From an uncultured Muribaculaceae bacterium (lineage in GTDB: Bacteria; Bacteroidota; Bacteroidia; Bacteroidales; Muribaculaceae), in NCBI GenBank assembly GCA_910585275.1, contig CAJUCW010000021.1:1-64000 (forward strand): a stretch of 64,000 nt of DNA, in the 5' to 3' direction. The translations under genes were made by a program, and so were the position numbers. Below are positions 25,115-34,027 of this stretch, piece after piece. The notes under the pieces were generated by a model. It was given only the letters and a program-made list of their open reading frames with translations. It had not been told where the DNA came from and did no database searches. Each line of letters begins with the position of its first letter. Positions within the stretch are counted from its first letter, which is position 1.

Positions 25115-27718
25115 ATGATAAGACGTTTTGTGACTGTTATTCTGGCTCTATTGCCGTCGGCGTTTGTCTTGTCTGCCAAGGATGTGGTTGTTTCCGGAGT
25201 AGTTAGAAACGGCGAGGGGAAACCTTTGTCATCGGTTATGGTGCGTGTGGTTGCTGATAACGGCAAAGGCCCGTTTGTGATGACTGACGGCAAGGGTGGT
25301 TATTCCGTGGCTGTGGCGGAAGAGGATTCCGTGATATCTTTTCGATTCAGTAAGTTCGGATATGAGACGGAAAATGTGAGTGTGGAAAATAGGTCGCAAA
25401 GTCTTGACATGGTTTTATCGCGGAGTGCGTCAACTCTCAGGGAGGTGACCGTAAAGGCTCCTGAGGTAAGGATAAAGGGCGACACGGTGTCTTTTCTGTT
25501 GTCGGCGTTCATGGGGAAAGGCGACGTGTCGCTTAAGGATGCCTTGAAGAAACTTCCGGGTGTGGAGGTGGCGAAGTCGGGGGAGATAAGCTATAACGGC
25601 AAAAAGATTTCAAATTTCTATATCGAGGGGATGGACCTTCTTGGCGGGAAATATGATCTTGCCACCACCAATATCCCGGCGTCATACGTCAACGCGGTGG
25701 AGGTTCTCAACAATCATCAGGATGTGAAGATAGACCGCGGTGTTTTCAACGACAATGTGGCTTTGAACGTGCGTTTGAAACCGAAGGCTATGTTCCGTCC
25801 CGTAGGCAGATACGGACTGAAAGGGGGATATGGCAACCGCATTCCGGTGGAGGCGTCGGGTGCCGGCATGATGTTTCGCGATGACTTGCAGTCGATGCTG
25901 ACATTGAAAGGGAGCGATATATCGGAGTTTTCAGGCAGGGAGAATATGCGCTTTTATGGATCGGGAGGTGAGCGACTAAGGAATCTTGCTTCGGAGGTGC
26001 TCGGAAATCTGTCTGTGTCCTCTCCTCCGCTTGAAAGAAACCGCTGGATAAAACCATGGGATGCATCTGTAAATGTCAATTCCATGAAAAAACTCAGCGA
26101 AGACGAGAATGTGCGTGCCGGTGTGGGTTATTCCTTCTTGAAGACTGAGTATGATTATTCCGACGCAAGAATCTATTTCGATGGAGAGGATGGCGTGGAA
26201 ATCAGACAGTTGTCGGCTCCTGAGAGTTGGCGTCATACGCCGTTGTTTTCCGTTGAATATAGAAACAATAGCGATAATCTATATGTTTTCAATGAGCTTA
26301 CGGGTGCTGCATCGTTTACCGACCGTACTATGCCGGTAGTCTCTTCCGGTTCTTCCATAAGTCAGAACCAAGAGATGATTGTTTTTGATTTCAGCGATGT
26401 CTTCTACCTGAAATGGAGACGTGGCAGGATGCGATGGGATTTCACATCGGTGCTTGAGTATCAGTCTTCACCCAAGGGGACGGTTACGTCTGAAAGCGGT
26501 CTCTTTGGGTTATGCCAAAGTGGAAGGAGTTATAGTTTCCTTGTGTCGGAGTCTTTTTCCGGGGTTCTGGAGACCGGAGGCTCGCGCATCTCTTTCCCAT
26601 TAAATGTAAGATATGCCGACAACAGGATACGCACGGGACTGACTTTTGACGGCATGGATAAAAGACTTGAGGCGGTCAACAGGATCGACGGGTCGGATTT
26701 TCGGATATCATTGTCTCCCGGATATGAATTCGATTCGGGATATGGTCGTTTTGTCGTGAGGGTTTCATGTCCTGTGGGTTTGGATTACATAGATTGGTGC
26801 AATAAGGGGAGTGTGCCGTATAGTCAGACAGGATTCCATTTCAGTATGAGTCCGTCGTTTTATGCCAATTACAAGGTGACGGGCACTTCAACGTTTCGGC
26901 TCACTGCATCTTATTCAAGTAAGATAGGGGATATACTGGACCTTATGACAGCCCCGGTGATGACAGACTATCTTTCAATGAACTATCGTTCGGGAATACT
27001 TTCGAAAAACAAGGTTTTCGAGGCGGCATTTCACTATAATCTGAATTTGCCGGTGAGTATGTGGTATTCGAACGCCGACATAAGGTATTCCGCGGTGCGT
27101 GGCGACAGGATAACAAGTCGAACTGTAAGTTCCGACCTGATTGCGGTGACAGACTTCTATATGCCTAATCTTTCTGAAAGAGTGAGCGGCGGCATAGGGG
27201 TGTCGAAAAACATAGGGGCGTTGAAGTCGAAGATTGGATTGCGTTGCTCCTATAGCTGGAGCCGTAATGTAATTGAGCAGAATGGGATGCCGGTCACTTA
27301 TTACGGACAGGGAGTTAGTTTGTCGCCGTCATTGTCCGGAAATCCGCTCGGTTGGTTTTCGATGTCTTATTCCGGGTCATTTGCCTGTAATTATTCCCGC
27401 TATCTTGGCAGACGGCAGTCTTTTTCCACGCAAAGTCATAATGCTACTGTTTCATTCTTTCCGGTAGATGCTGTGGAGATAAAAGGGGGATTGGATGTGA
27501 TGAGACGAGAAATCAGTGACGATCGTTTTAAGACCATGTCGCTTTTTGATACGGGTGTAGTGTATAAGGCGGGTAAATTCCGTTTATCTTTCAATGTGCG
27601 CAACATCCTCGACTCAAGAAGTTATTCATATACCGTGTTCAGCGGTGTTGACAGATTCATCTACGACTTCTCCCTATGCGGGAGGGAGTTTATTGCCGGT
27701 CTTGAATTCAGTTTGTAG
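25115..27718 (+). CDS. TonB-dependent receptor-like outer-membrane protein
   Basis: 867 residues. After a signal peptide (residues 1-20) comes a carboxypeptidase-regulatory-like beta domain (VVSGVVRNGEGKPLSSVMVRV), then a plug-like domain (ALKKLPGVEVAKSGEISYNG and FYIEGMDLLGGKYDLATTNI) and a large beta-barrel ending in an aromatic C-terminal strand (FIAGLEFSL). I see no TonB box. Proteins of this kind are usually encoded with a GLPGLI partner. It closes the repressor-peptidase operon, so its expression should follow the sensed signal. The cargo is unknown. Confidence 0.85.
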   Translation: MIRRFVTVILALLPSAFVLSAKDVVVSGVVRNGEGKPLSSVMVRVVADNGKGPFVMTDGKGGYSVAVAEEDSVISFRFSKFGYETENVSVENRSQSLDMVLSRSASTLREVTVKAPEVRIKGDTVSFLLSAFMGKGDVSLKDALKKLPGVEVAKSGEISYNGKKISNFYIEGMDLLGGKYDLATTNIPASYVNAVEVLNNHQDVKIDRGVFNDNVALNVRLKPKAMFRPVGRYGLKGGYGNRIPVEASGAGMMFRDDLQSMLTLKGSDISEFSGRENMRFYGSGGERLRNLASEVLGNLSVSSPPLERNRWIKPWDASVNVNSMKKLSEDENVRAGVGYSFLKTEYDYSDARIYFDGEDGVEIRQLSAPESWRHTPLFSVEYRNNSDNLYVFNELTGAASFTDRTMPVVSSGSSISQNQEMIVFDFSDVFYLKWRRGRMRWDFTSVLEYQSSPKGTVTSESGLFGLCQSGRSYSFLVSESFSGVLETGGSRISFPLNVRYADNRIRTGLTFDGMDKRLEAVNRIDGSDFRISLSPGYEFDSGYGRFVVRVSCPVGLDYIDWCNKGSVPYSQTGFHFSMSPSFYANYKVTGTSTFRLTASYSSKIGDILDLMTAPVMTDYLSMNYRSGILSKNKVFEAAFHYNLNLPVSMWYSNADIRYSAVRGDRITSRTVSSDLIAVTDFYMPNLSERVSGGIGVSKNIGALKSKIGLRCSYSWSRNVIEQNGMPVTYYGQGVSLSPSLSGNPLGWFSMSYSGSFACNYSRYLGRRQSFSTQSHNATVSFFPVDAVEIKGGLDVMRREISDDRFKTMSLFDTGVVYKAGKFRLSFNVRNILDSRSYSYTVFSGVDRFIYDFSLCGREFIAGLEFSL

Positions 27719-28230
27719 GTGGTTGGGGGGCTCTCTTTAGATGGAAAACTCTTTCTGTTTGATTGCGGTATTTTTACAGGCCCTTTGTAGAAATTTGCAG
27801 AAAACCTGTTGTGTGAGTATGCTGATTTATAGGCTTATAAGTGGGGGTGTGTAGAAATATGGTGTTTTTTTACAGAAATATTTAGAAAACTTGAAAAGTT
27901 TGTGATTATACACGTGGGTTGATTATCAATGATTTATGAAAATTTGTGTGAAAGCTCCGTGAAAATGGTGTCCGCAAATGTATGTCTCTGGAGTGGCGAG
28001 GAAAGATGAATGTAGAAACGTGATAGAAATTTATAAAAATGCTATACTGAGAATCAATGGCTTATAAATTGTTTGATAGAAAATTGTAGAAATGCGATAG
28101 AAAAATCCCTTTTTTTCAGAGGCATCGATTCGGAGTGCGGAAGTGTGCGGATTTGTGACGTGAATGATTTGTGGATATAAAATGACCGATTTTCACCGTG
28201 GTGGAAAAAATAAGATGATTATTTTTGCTG
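27719..28230 (+). repeat. Non-coding region related to 39719-40225
   Basis: About 500 bp without a gene, rich in short TAGAAA and CAGAAA direct repeats. It is diverged but collinear with the region before the RND adaptor gene: both contain ATGCTATA(C/T)TGAGAATCAAT (28040-28058 here) and ATAAAATGACCGATTT near the end, and both end with a -7-like box, here TATTTTTG at 28220-28227. Confidence 0.7.
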
Positions 28231-28234
28231 CACA

Positions 28235-29137
28235 ATGATGAATCTCGTAAAAAATATCGACAGGAATAAGTGGCGGAGAATGCTTGGAAAAGCGACTGAC
28301 GTGGTGTTCTGGCTTATTGTCGTGGCCGCCGCCCTCTACTTGTTGCGTTGGTTTCTGGTGTTCACGACGTATGACGTTTTCCGCACCCCCACCGGTTCGA
28401 TGACGCCCACCATTTTGCCGGGCGACAAGGGTTATATCAACAAATGGAAACTCGGGGGAAGGGTGTTCGATTTCTATGCCGCCGCCGAGGGGAAGCCTTT
28501 TAACGTGAGGCGTCTCCCGGGCTATGGCAGGCTTGAGCGTGGCGACGTGATAGTGTTCAACGCCCCTTTCATTGAAAAATGGGACAGCATAGCCATGAAT
28601 ATGCGTCTCTATTATTGCAAACGGGCGGTGGCGGTGGCCGGCGACACTCTTGAAATCCGCGGAGGCTTCTACAGGGTGAGGGGCGACGACCGCGTTTTCG
28701 GCAACAAACACGAACAGGAATCGATGGTGCGCATAGTCACCGACATCATCCGCAACACTCCCGATTCGGTGAAACCTCCGCGCTGGACCACTGTGGCGCC
28801 CCGCGACTCGCTGATACAATGGACCATCCTTGAGATGGGGCCGCTCGTGATACCCAAGGAGGGGATGGCGGTGGAAATCGACCGCAGGAATTACCTCCTC
28901 TACAGGAAATATATCGAATGGGAAACCGGCTCCAAAATAGAATGGCGCGACAAGAGCGCATGGATTGGCGGCAAACGTCTCTTCCGATACACTTTCAAGG
29001 AAGACTATTGCTTCGCCGCCGGCGACCACACCATCGACTCCCAGGATTCCCGCTACTGGGGTCTCCTCCCGGAGAAGTTTATCGTCGGAGTGTGTCCCTT
29101 CATCTATAAATCTGAAAAAGGGATGCGATGGTTATGA
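28235..29137 (+). CDS. lepB: Signal peptidase I
   Basis: 300 residues. One N-terminal membrane helix (residues 22-45) precedes the S26 catalytic serine in TPTGSMTPT (Ser55) and the lysine in YYCKRAVAVAGD (Lys129). The enzyme removes signal peptides on the outer face of the inner membrane. The C-terminal FAAGDHTIDSQDSRYWG is also conserved. A -7-like box ends only 7 bp before this ATG, so a start at Met16 (28280) is possible if that box is used. It overlaps the next gene by 10 bp and so belongs to an operon with an O-antigen-ligase-like protein, suggesting a specialised rather than the main signal peptidase. Confidence 0.9.
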   Translation: MMNLVKNIDRNKWRRMLGKATDVVFWLIVVAAALYLLRWFLVFTTYDVFRTPTGSMTPTILPGDKGYINKWKLGGRVFDFYAAAEGKPFNVRRLPGYGRLERGDVIVFNAPFIEKWDSIAMNMRLYYCKRAVAVAGDTLEIRGGFYRVRGDDRVFGNKHEQESMVRIVTDIIRNTPDSVKPPRWTTVAPRDSLIQWTILEMGPLVIPKEGMAVEIDRRNYLLYRKYIEWETGSKIEWRDKSAWIGGKRLFRYTFKEDYCFAAGDHTIDSQDSRYWGLLPEKFIVGVCPFIYKSEKGMRWL

Positions 29138-30603
29138 AAGGGGTGGTTTGCAGGACCGGTGTTGCTGTTCTGTTATTGTGCGCGGGCATGGCGGAGGCGG
29201 TGTGGGGGCTTTTGCAGTTGTGCGGCTTTCTCCCTTCGCGCCATGCGTTGTTCCCCCTCACCGGCTCTTTCTACAATCCGGGCCCCTACGGCTGTTTCCT
29301 TGCCATGCTGCTTCCGTTGGCGGTGGCGTTCTATCTGGGAAAGACGGCATGGAAGAGATGGGCGGGGATGGCATACGTCATGCTTGCGGTGGCGCCGCTT
29401 GCCGCATCCATGAGCCGCACGGGATGGTTGGCAGCCGCACTCGGCTGCTCGTTTACGATATTACTACTCAACCGACACTGGCTTACAACGGCGTGGCGGC
29501 GTCTGTGGGATTACCACAGGCGTCACCGCGTCAAAACTTATCTGTGCATCGCCGTCGTTGCGATAACGGCGGCTTTTGCGGCATACGCACTTGTCGGCTT
29601 AAAGGCGCAGTCGGCGCAGGGGAGGGTGCTGATGTGGAAAATCGGTGCGAAGGCGATGGCCGGGGTTCCCCTTGCAGGCGTGGGGTGGGACAATGTCGCG
29701 GGGACGTATGGCGAAGCGCAGGAAGCTTACTTCAGCTTGCATTCCGACAGCGGCGAGATTGCGGTGGCGGGAGCTCCGGAATATCTTTTCAACGAATACC
29801 TGCAAATCGGCGTGGCATACGGAGTGCCGGCTTTTGTGGCGTTCATACTGGTGCTTTGCATGGGTGTGTATCGCGGTGTAAAGGGCCGGGCATACGGATT
29901 TGCCGGGTCTCTTTTGGCGTTTATGACGGTCGCCTTCGCTTCCTATCCGTTGCAGTTCACGTTGTTTTTGGTTTGTATATGCGCCGTGGCGCTTTGCTGT
30001 TTTTGGAGCGTGCCATGCCGGCGTTTTTCCGCATGGTGGTTACTGAATTGTCTGCTGACTGCGGGGGGATGCATCCTATGCGTTGCCGTGGCTGTCACCC
30101 GCTATGAGCGCGAGGCGGCAAGGGAAGAATGGGGGGCGGGCGTGCGCCGGCTGTATCACAGCCGTGCATATCGTGCGGCGGCCGAAGGTTACGCCCCTTT
30201 CTACGACCGTCTGAACCACGATGCCGCCTTCCTCTTCGAATACGGCCATTCGCTCCATAAGACAGGGGAATATGAAGAGTCTGTCCGTATCCTTGAAAAG
30301 GCGGCGGAAGTAAGTTCCGATGCCATGGTTCTCAACATTATCGGCAAGAACCGGCAGGCCATGGGTGAATATGCGGAAGCCGAAAAATGTTTTCGCCGCT
30401 CCTCCCGCCGCCAGCCGGCATTGCTCTATCCCCATTATCTTTTGATGAAACTTTATGAAGAAGCGGGCGATTCCGCAGGGATGGTAAGGGAGGCGCGCTA
30501 TCTTTCCGGCACGCGGGCCAAGGTGCCTTCGCCCGCCGAAGAGGAAATGCGCGGCGAAGCCCGTCAAATACTCGAAAAATTGGTAACTTTTCAATCCGAA
30601 TGA
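29128..30603 (+). CDS. O-antigen-ligase-like polytopic membrane protein with TPR tail
   Basis: 491 residues. About ten membrane helices fill residues 1-330; the loop FNEYLQIGVAYGVPAF is the Wzy_C/O-antigen ligase signature, and RTGWLAAAL is typical too. Residues 345-490 form TPR-like repeats (AAFLFEYGHSLHKTGEYEES, then NIIGKNRQAMGEYAEAEKCF). Wzy_C proteins join glycan chains to lipid or protein acceptors; TPR-fused forms are sometimes protein O-glycosylating ligases. No glycan-synthesis genes lie nearby, so the acceptor is unknown. It overlaps lepB by 10 bp and the TPR regulator by 4. Confidence 0.8.
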   Translation: MVMKGVVCRTGVAVLLLCAGMAEAVWGLLQLCGFLPSRHALFPLTGSFYNPGPYGCFLAMLLPLAVAFYLGKTAWKRWAGMAYVMLAVAPLAASMSRTGWLAAALGCSFTILLLNRHWLTTAWRRLWDYHRRHRVKTYLCIAVVAITAAFAAYALVGLKAQSAQGRVLMWKIGAKAMAGVPLAGVGWDNVAGTYGEAQEAYFSLHSDSGEIAVAGAPEYLFNEYLQIGVAYGVPAFVAFILVLCMGVYRGVKGRAYGFAGSLLAFMTVAFASYPLQFTLFLVCICAVALCCFWSVPCRRFSAWWLLNCLLTAGGCILCVAVAVTRYEREAAREEWGAGVRRLYHSRAYRAAAEGYAPFYDRLNHDAAFLFEYGHSLHKTGEYEESVRILEKAAEVSSDAMVLNIIGKNRQAMGEYAEAEKCFRRSSRRQPALLYPHYLLMKLYEEAGDSAGMVREARYLSGTRAKVPSPAEEEMRGEARQILEKLVTFQSE

Positions 30604-31454
30604 AAAATAATCTTATGAATCCTATCTTTTTAAAGATTGTTTTGTTCCTATCGTTGGCAGGCGCGCTGTGCGCCTGCGGTGGAAATTCCGGCAACGACCG
30701 GATTGCCGTGGCATCGATTGCACGTGCCGACTCCATCATGGACTCTGTGCCGGAAGCGGCGTTGCGGATACTGTCGGGCCTCGACACCCTGTCGCCTGTT
30801 TCCGACAAAGTAAGGGCACGCCTCACGCTCTCTACCGAGAGGGCGAAAGACAAGTGCCGCATCAAGGAAACCGACGACTCCCTTATTTCGGAGGCCGTTT
30901 CACTCTTCCGTAGGTGTGGGATGGAGGAGGAAGAGATGTGGTCGCATTTCTACAAGGGTGTAATATTGTTCAACGCCAATGATTTCCCGTCTGCCGTCAA
31001 TGAATCGTTGGAAGCCCTGCGCATTGCCCGTAGCCGTGATGACCATTTCGCAAAAGGGAAGGCATTCGACCTTATGGCTGAAATCTATTATCGGTCGCTG
31101 AACACAAAGGAATCCATTCCGTTGCTTGATTCCGCCGTCAACTCCTACAGCAAGGCGGGGAAAGATAATTTCGCGAGATATACCTCCATTAGTTTGGCAA
31201 CGGCCCATACTGCCTTGGGAGAGACAGCTATGACGCATAGGATTCTTGACTCGCTCGAAAATGTGGTCACCTCCGAAAAAGATATCTTCTATGTCTATAT
31301 CTGCAACAACAGAATGTTGTGCCTTACCAATGAAGGAAAGCTTAACGAGGCCTTGGATGAATTCCGGAAGGCGCGGCAGTTGGCGGGCGACGACGTCTGG
31401 CGCGTCATCAATCCCTCGCGGGTGGGTGACTTTCCTGATGGCGGGGAAGCCTGA
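30600..31454 (+). CDS. TPR regulator, N-terminal part (split by frameshift)
   Basis: 284 residues. The signal region ends in LCAC, a lipobox-like site, although a membrane helix follows later in the other frame. Several TPR-like helix pairs follow (FYKGVILFNANDFPSAVNES, KAFDLMAEIYYRSLNTKESI). The reading frame runs out at 31454, but the protein evidently continues in the +1 frame: VINPSRVGDF here joins MAGKPDSARRYL there if one T of TTT at 31431-31433 is removed. Its ATG overlaps the stop of the ligase-like gene by 4 bases. This is either a true mutation, a phase-variable site, a sequencing error or a +1 frameshift. Confidence 0.75.
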   Translation: MKNNLMNPIFLKIVLFLSLAGALCACGGNSGNDRIAVASIARADSIMDSVPEAALRILSGLDTLSPVSDKVRARLTLSTERAKDKCRIKETDDSLISEAVSLFRRCGMEEEEMWSHFYKGVILFNANDFPSAVNESLEALRIARSRDDHFAKGKAFDLMAEIYYRSLNTKESIPLLDSAVNSYSKAGKDNFARYTSISLATAHTALGETAMTHRILDSLENVVTSEKDIFYVYICNNRMLCLTNEGKLNEALDEFRKARQLAGDDVWRVINPSRVGDFPDGGEA

Positions 31455-32439
31455 CAGTGCGCGCCGTTACCTTGCCGAGGCCGAGAAGTTGCCGGGGCGT
31501 GTCTCCTCCTCCCCGTTATATCATACGGTGATGTCGGAATGTCTGGAGACTGCGGGCGACCTGAGGGGTGCGCTGCGAGAACTGCGTATTGCTTATTCCA
31601 TTAGCGATTCAATTGAGTTGAAATCCATGGGCGGAAACCTTTCAGCTGTGGAGCGCGCCTATAATGATGCAATTCATGTAAAAAACTCGGAGCGTATTTC
31701 CTCCCTTGTGAATACTTTGATATGGGTGGTCTTGGCTGCGGCGATATTGCTTCTTGTCGGCCTCTTCTTCTGGTTGCGGGGTCGGCGACGCATAAGAAAA
31801 GCGGAGGATGCCATGCAGACGATGACAGAACTGTATGATGCCACCGTCGCTGAAAGGGAATTCCTGAAGAAAGAACGCGACGAGATAAAGAACGAACTCG
31901 AATGTGTTTCGGAGGAGAAACAGGAATTGTATGATGCCACGGTTGCCGAAAGGGAATCCCTGAAAAAAGAATGCAGCGAGGCAAAGAACGAGCTCGAATG
32001 TATTTCCGGGCTAAAACAGGAAATCGACAGATTGTTTAAGGCGCACTTCGACATCCTCTACAATCTCTGCGAAGAATTCCTTTCTGACGGTAAGGCGTCG
32101 AAAAGGGTTATGAACTATTTTGAAAATGAGATTAAAAAAATAAGGAGTAAGCATTTTACCGATGAACTCATCAGAGTGGTCAACCGCAACCATGGCAATG
32201 TGCTTTCGCGTCTTCAGAAAGCGTTGCCCGGTGTGACGTATCAATATGTTGTAGTTGTAGCATACTTTATGGCCGGTTTTAAAGCGAGGGCGGTGGCTCT
32301 TTTCTTGGATATGCAGGTTGCCAATTACTATAATGTATTGTCGCGTCTGAAGGCGCGCTTGAAAAAATCGGATGCACCCGACTGTGAGGACATCATGCGT
32401 GTCATATTCAATGAAAAGGGCTGTTCTGCCTCGGATTGA
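31438..32439 (+). CDS. TPR regulator, C-terminal part: membrane helix, coiled coil, putative HTH
   Basis: 333 residues from MAGKPDSARRYLAEAEKL. TPR remnants (residues 1-75) lead to a membrane helix (LIWVVLAAAILLLVGLFFW), then a coiled coil made of a 32-residue unit present twice (ELYDATVAERE..LKKE), and a C-terminal domain with a helix-turn-helix-like stretch (FKARAVALFLDMQVANYYNV then LSRLKARLKK). The layout suggests a one-piece sensor: TPRs outside, DNA-binding domain inside. Such proteins are common next to surface-protein loci in Bacteroidetes. DNA binding is inferred. The frame is offset from the upstream part by +1. Confidence 0.72.
   Translation: MAGKPDSARRYLAEAEKLPGRVSSSPLYHTVMSECLETAGDLRGALRELRIAYSISDSIELKSMGGNLSAVERAYNDAIHVKNSERISSLVNTLIWVVLAAAILLLVGLFFWLRGRRRIRKAEDAMQTMTELYDATVAEREFLKKERDEIKNELECVSEEKQELYDATVAERESLKKECSEAKNELECISGLKQEIDRLFKAHFDILYNLCEEFLSDGKASKRVMNYFENEIKKIRSKHFTDELIRVVNRNHGNVLSRLQKALPGVTYQYVVVVAYFMAGFKARAVALFLDMQVANYYNVLSRLKARLKKSDAPDCEDIMRVIFNEKGCSASD
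31828..32019 (+). repeat. 96-bp tandem duplication in the coiled coil
   Basis: Units at 31828-31923 and 31924-32019, each 32 codons, both starting ELYDATVAERE. The period is exactly 96 bp and the frame is kept. Unit change would shift the coiled coil by a whole number of turns. Confidence 0.88.
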
Positions 32440-32492
32440 TAGACCATTCCGGGATGCTGATAGAAAATTAGATTTTGTGCATGGTTTAGATA
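32335..32492 (+). repeat. 158-bp direct repeat, copy A
   Basis: Covers the last 35 codons of the TPR regulator plus about 53 bp after its stop. Copy B at 33754-33911 has the same length with no indel. The two copies flank the beta-propeller gene at 32564-33736. Confidence 0.92.
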
Positions 32493-32563
32493 CTCGATAA
32501 CATGCTATATCTTTTACCGGAAGTTTGTAATATTACATCAGATAAAAAACAAAACCATAGATT

Positions 32564-33736
32564 ATGAAAATATATTATGACCCTCTTTTATGCATTATGG
32601 CTAAATACCGATATTGTCTAATACTTATTCATTTGTTATTTTTAATATCGTGCAGCGATAAAAAAATAAATGTTGATATTCCTGTATATGCGTTAAATGA
32701 GGCATATTCGAGAGATGTAGATTCATTATTTAAGGGAGTGGAGGCGGTCCCCCTGTTGTTTGAAGGTGATACATATCCCGGTACGGTTGAAAATTTCTTG
32801 GTTATACCAGGATATGTTATCGTGAATGGAAAGCATAAAATAATTCATATTTTTAAGGATGACGGACACTATCTATCGTGTTCGGAAGATAAAATCGGAG
32901 GAGGTCCCGGAGAGTATTCTATTATGATGGGTTATACATGGAATCCGTATAACAACCTGATAGAGATTATAACGCCAAATGCATTTTTATCATACGATTT
33001 TGAGTTCAATATGGTGAAAAGTTCATCTATTCCTACCAAGATTGGGAATGGTGGCTTAATGTTTGGCCAAATATTTGATATTGCAGAGAATAAACATTTA
33101 TTATTGCCAACAAGTGCCAGTAAGAATCCATTTAGGATTTTACTATACGATTCGGAAAGAAGAGAGTTTATACGAGAGTTGGACTATAAAAAAGATATTG
33201 TTGCAGATATTAGTATGCAAAACAATAGTTTTTTCAGGACCTCGGATTATAATTTATTGTTTTGTCCTCCTGCTATTACTAAATGTGTTTATGATATTCC
33301 GGAAAATTTTAGTTCTCTTAATAAGTTATTTTCTATTGAGTTGGGTAATAATGGCATTACAAAAGAAGAATTCGAGAAATATGATGATCACGCAGCCAGA
33401 TCAAAATACTATATCAATAGCAATAAGATAATGCCATTGAGGGTTCTACCGAACTCTGCAATAATTTTAGTATTATTGAAAGATGGTAAAACAATGAGAG
33501 ACTTTTCCATTGTCAGGATTGATCGAGCGACGGGTGATATGATTTCCGTGAAGTTATATGAGAAAGGAGAATATAAAATACCAATCATTGGATATATCGA
33601 CGAGGAATATGCTTATTCGATAGTTGAAAAAGAGTTCATAAAAGATAATCCGGCATTACTGATGGGATGTTATTCGAGTGATTGGATAAACAATGTGGAG
33701 GATGAAAGTCTTGTATTGCTCAAATACAAGTTTTAA
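32564..33736 (+). CDS. 6-bladed beta-propeller lipoprotein 1
   Basis: 390 residues; Met12 (32597) gives a more canonical lipoprotein signal, MAKYRYCLILIHLLFLISC, with the lipobox LISC. The family hallmark GGGPGEY follows (residues 111-117), as expected for the 6-bladed beta-propeller lipoproteins of Bacteroidales. The role is unknown; a surface or periplasmic binding scaffold is likely. It is AT-rich compared with the operon before it. It sits between two 158-bp direct repeats, and its leader resembles that of the small secreted protein at 34028, although the -7 box here has decayed (TAATATTA). Confidence 0.78.
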   Translation: MKIYYDPLLCIMAKYRYCLILIHLLFLISCSDKKINVDIPVYALNEAYSRDVDSLFKGVEAVPLLFEGDTYPGTVENFLVIPGYVIVNGKHKIIHIFKDDGHYLSCSEDKIGGGPGEYSIMMGYTWNPYNNLIEIITPNAFLSYDFEFNMVKSSSIPTKIGNGGLMFGQIFDIAENKHLLLPTSASKNPFRILLYDSERREFIRELDYKKDIVADISMQNNSFFRTSDYNLLFCPPAITKCVYDIPENFSSLNKLFSIELGNNGITKEEFEKYDDHAARSKYYINSNKIMPLRVLPNSAIILVLLKDGKTMRDFSIVRIDRATGDMISVKLYEKGEYKIPIIGYIDEEYAYSIVEKEFIKDNPALLMGCYSSDWINNVEDESLVLLKYKF

Positions 33737-33753
33737 ACAGTCATATCAATATA

Positions 33754-33858
33754 GTATTGTCGCGCCTGAAGGCGCGCTTGAAAAAATCGGATGTACCCGA
33801 CTGTGAAGACATCATGCGTGCAATATTCAATGAAAAAAGCGGTTCCACCCCGGATTGA
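33754..33858 (+). pseudogene. Duplicated C-terminal fragment of the TPR regulator
   Basis: Thirty-four codons and a stop (VLSRLKARLKKSDVPDCEDI...) match the end of the TPR regulator with few changes, without start codon or upstream part. It is the coding half of repeat copy B and evidently a by-product of duplication. Confidence 0.88.
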
Positions 33859-33911
33859 TAGACCATTCCGGGATGCTGATAGAAAATTAGATTTTGTGCA
33901 TGGTTTAGATA
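33754..33911 (+). repeat. 158-bp direct repeat, copy B
   Basis: Equal in length to 32335-32492. Similarity is picked up again further on at ACCGGAAGTTTGTAAT and ACCATAGAT(T/C)ATGAAAA, so the duplicated unit included a leader and start codon. Confidence 0.92.
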
Positions 33912-33992
33912 TTTGTATATCAGCGGTTTTGAATAAGGTTGCTGATAGATATTCTGATGCCCTGATATGTCGTTTTTCTAACCGGAAGTTTG

Positions 33993-34000
33993 TAATTTTG
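33993..34000 (+). promoter_or_regulatory. Promoter -7 box of small secreted protein
   Basis: TAATTTTG, a perfect TAnnTTTG match, 27 bp before the ATG at 34028. The equivalent position before 32564 reads TAATATTA, a damaged copy. No clear -33 element. Confidence 0.55.
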
Positions 34001-34027
34001 CATCGAATAAAAACGAAACCATAGATC

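Noticed and set aside
32196..32206. Sequence GGCAATGTGCT inside the TPR regulator as an internal start
   Set aside because: It lies in the middle of the C-terminal domain in a continuous frame, with no promoter box before it.
30600..32439. Two independent overlapping genes (284 and 397 codons)
   Set aside because: The longer frame before 31438 is not protein-like, while the TPR sequence runs smoothly from one frame to the other near 31432; a split single gene fits better.
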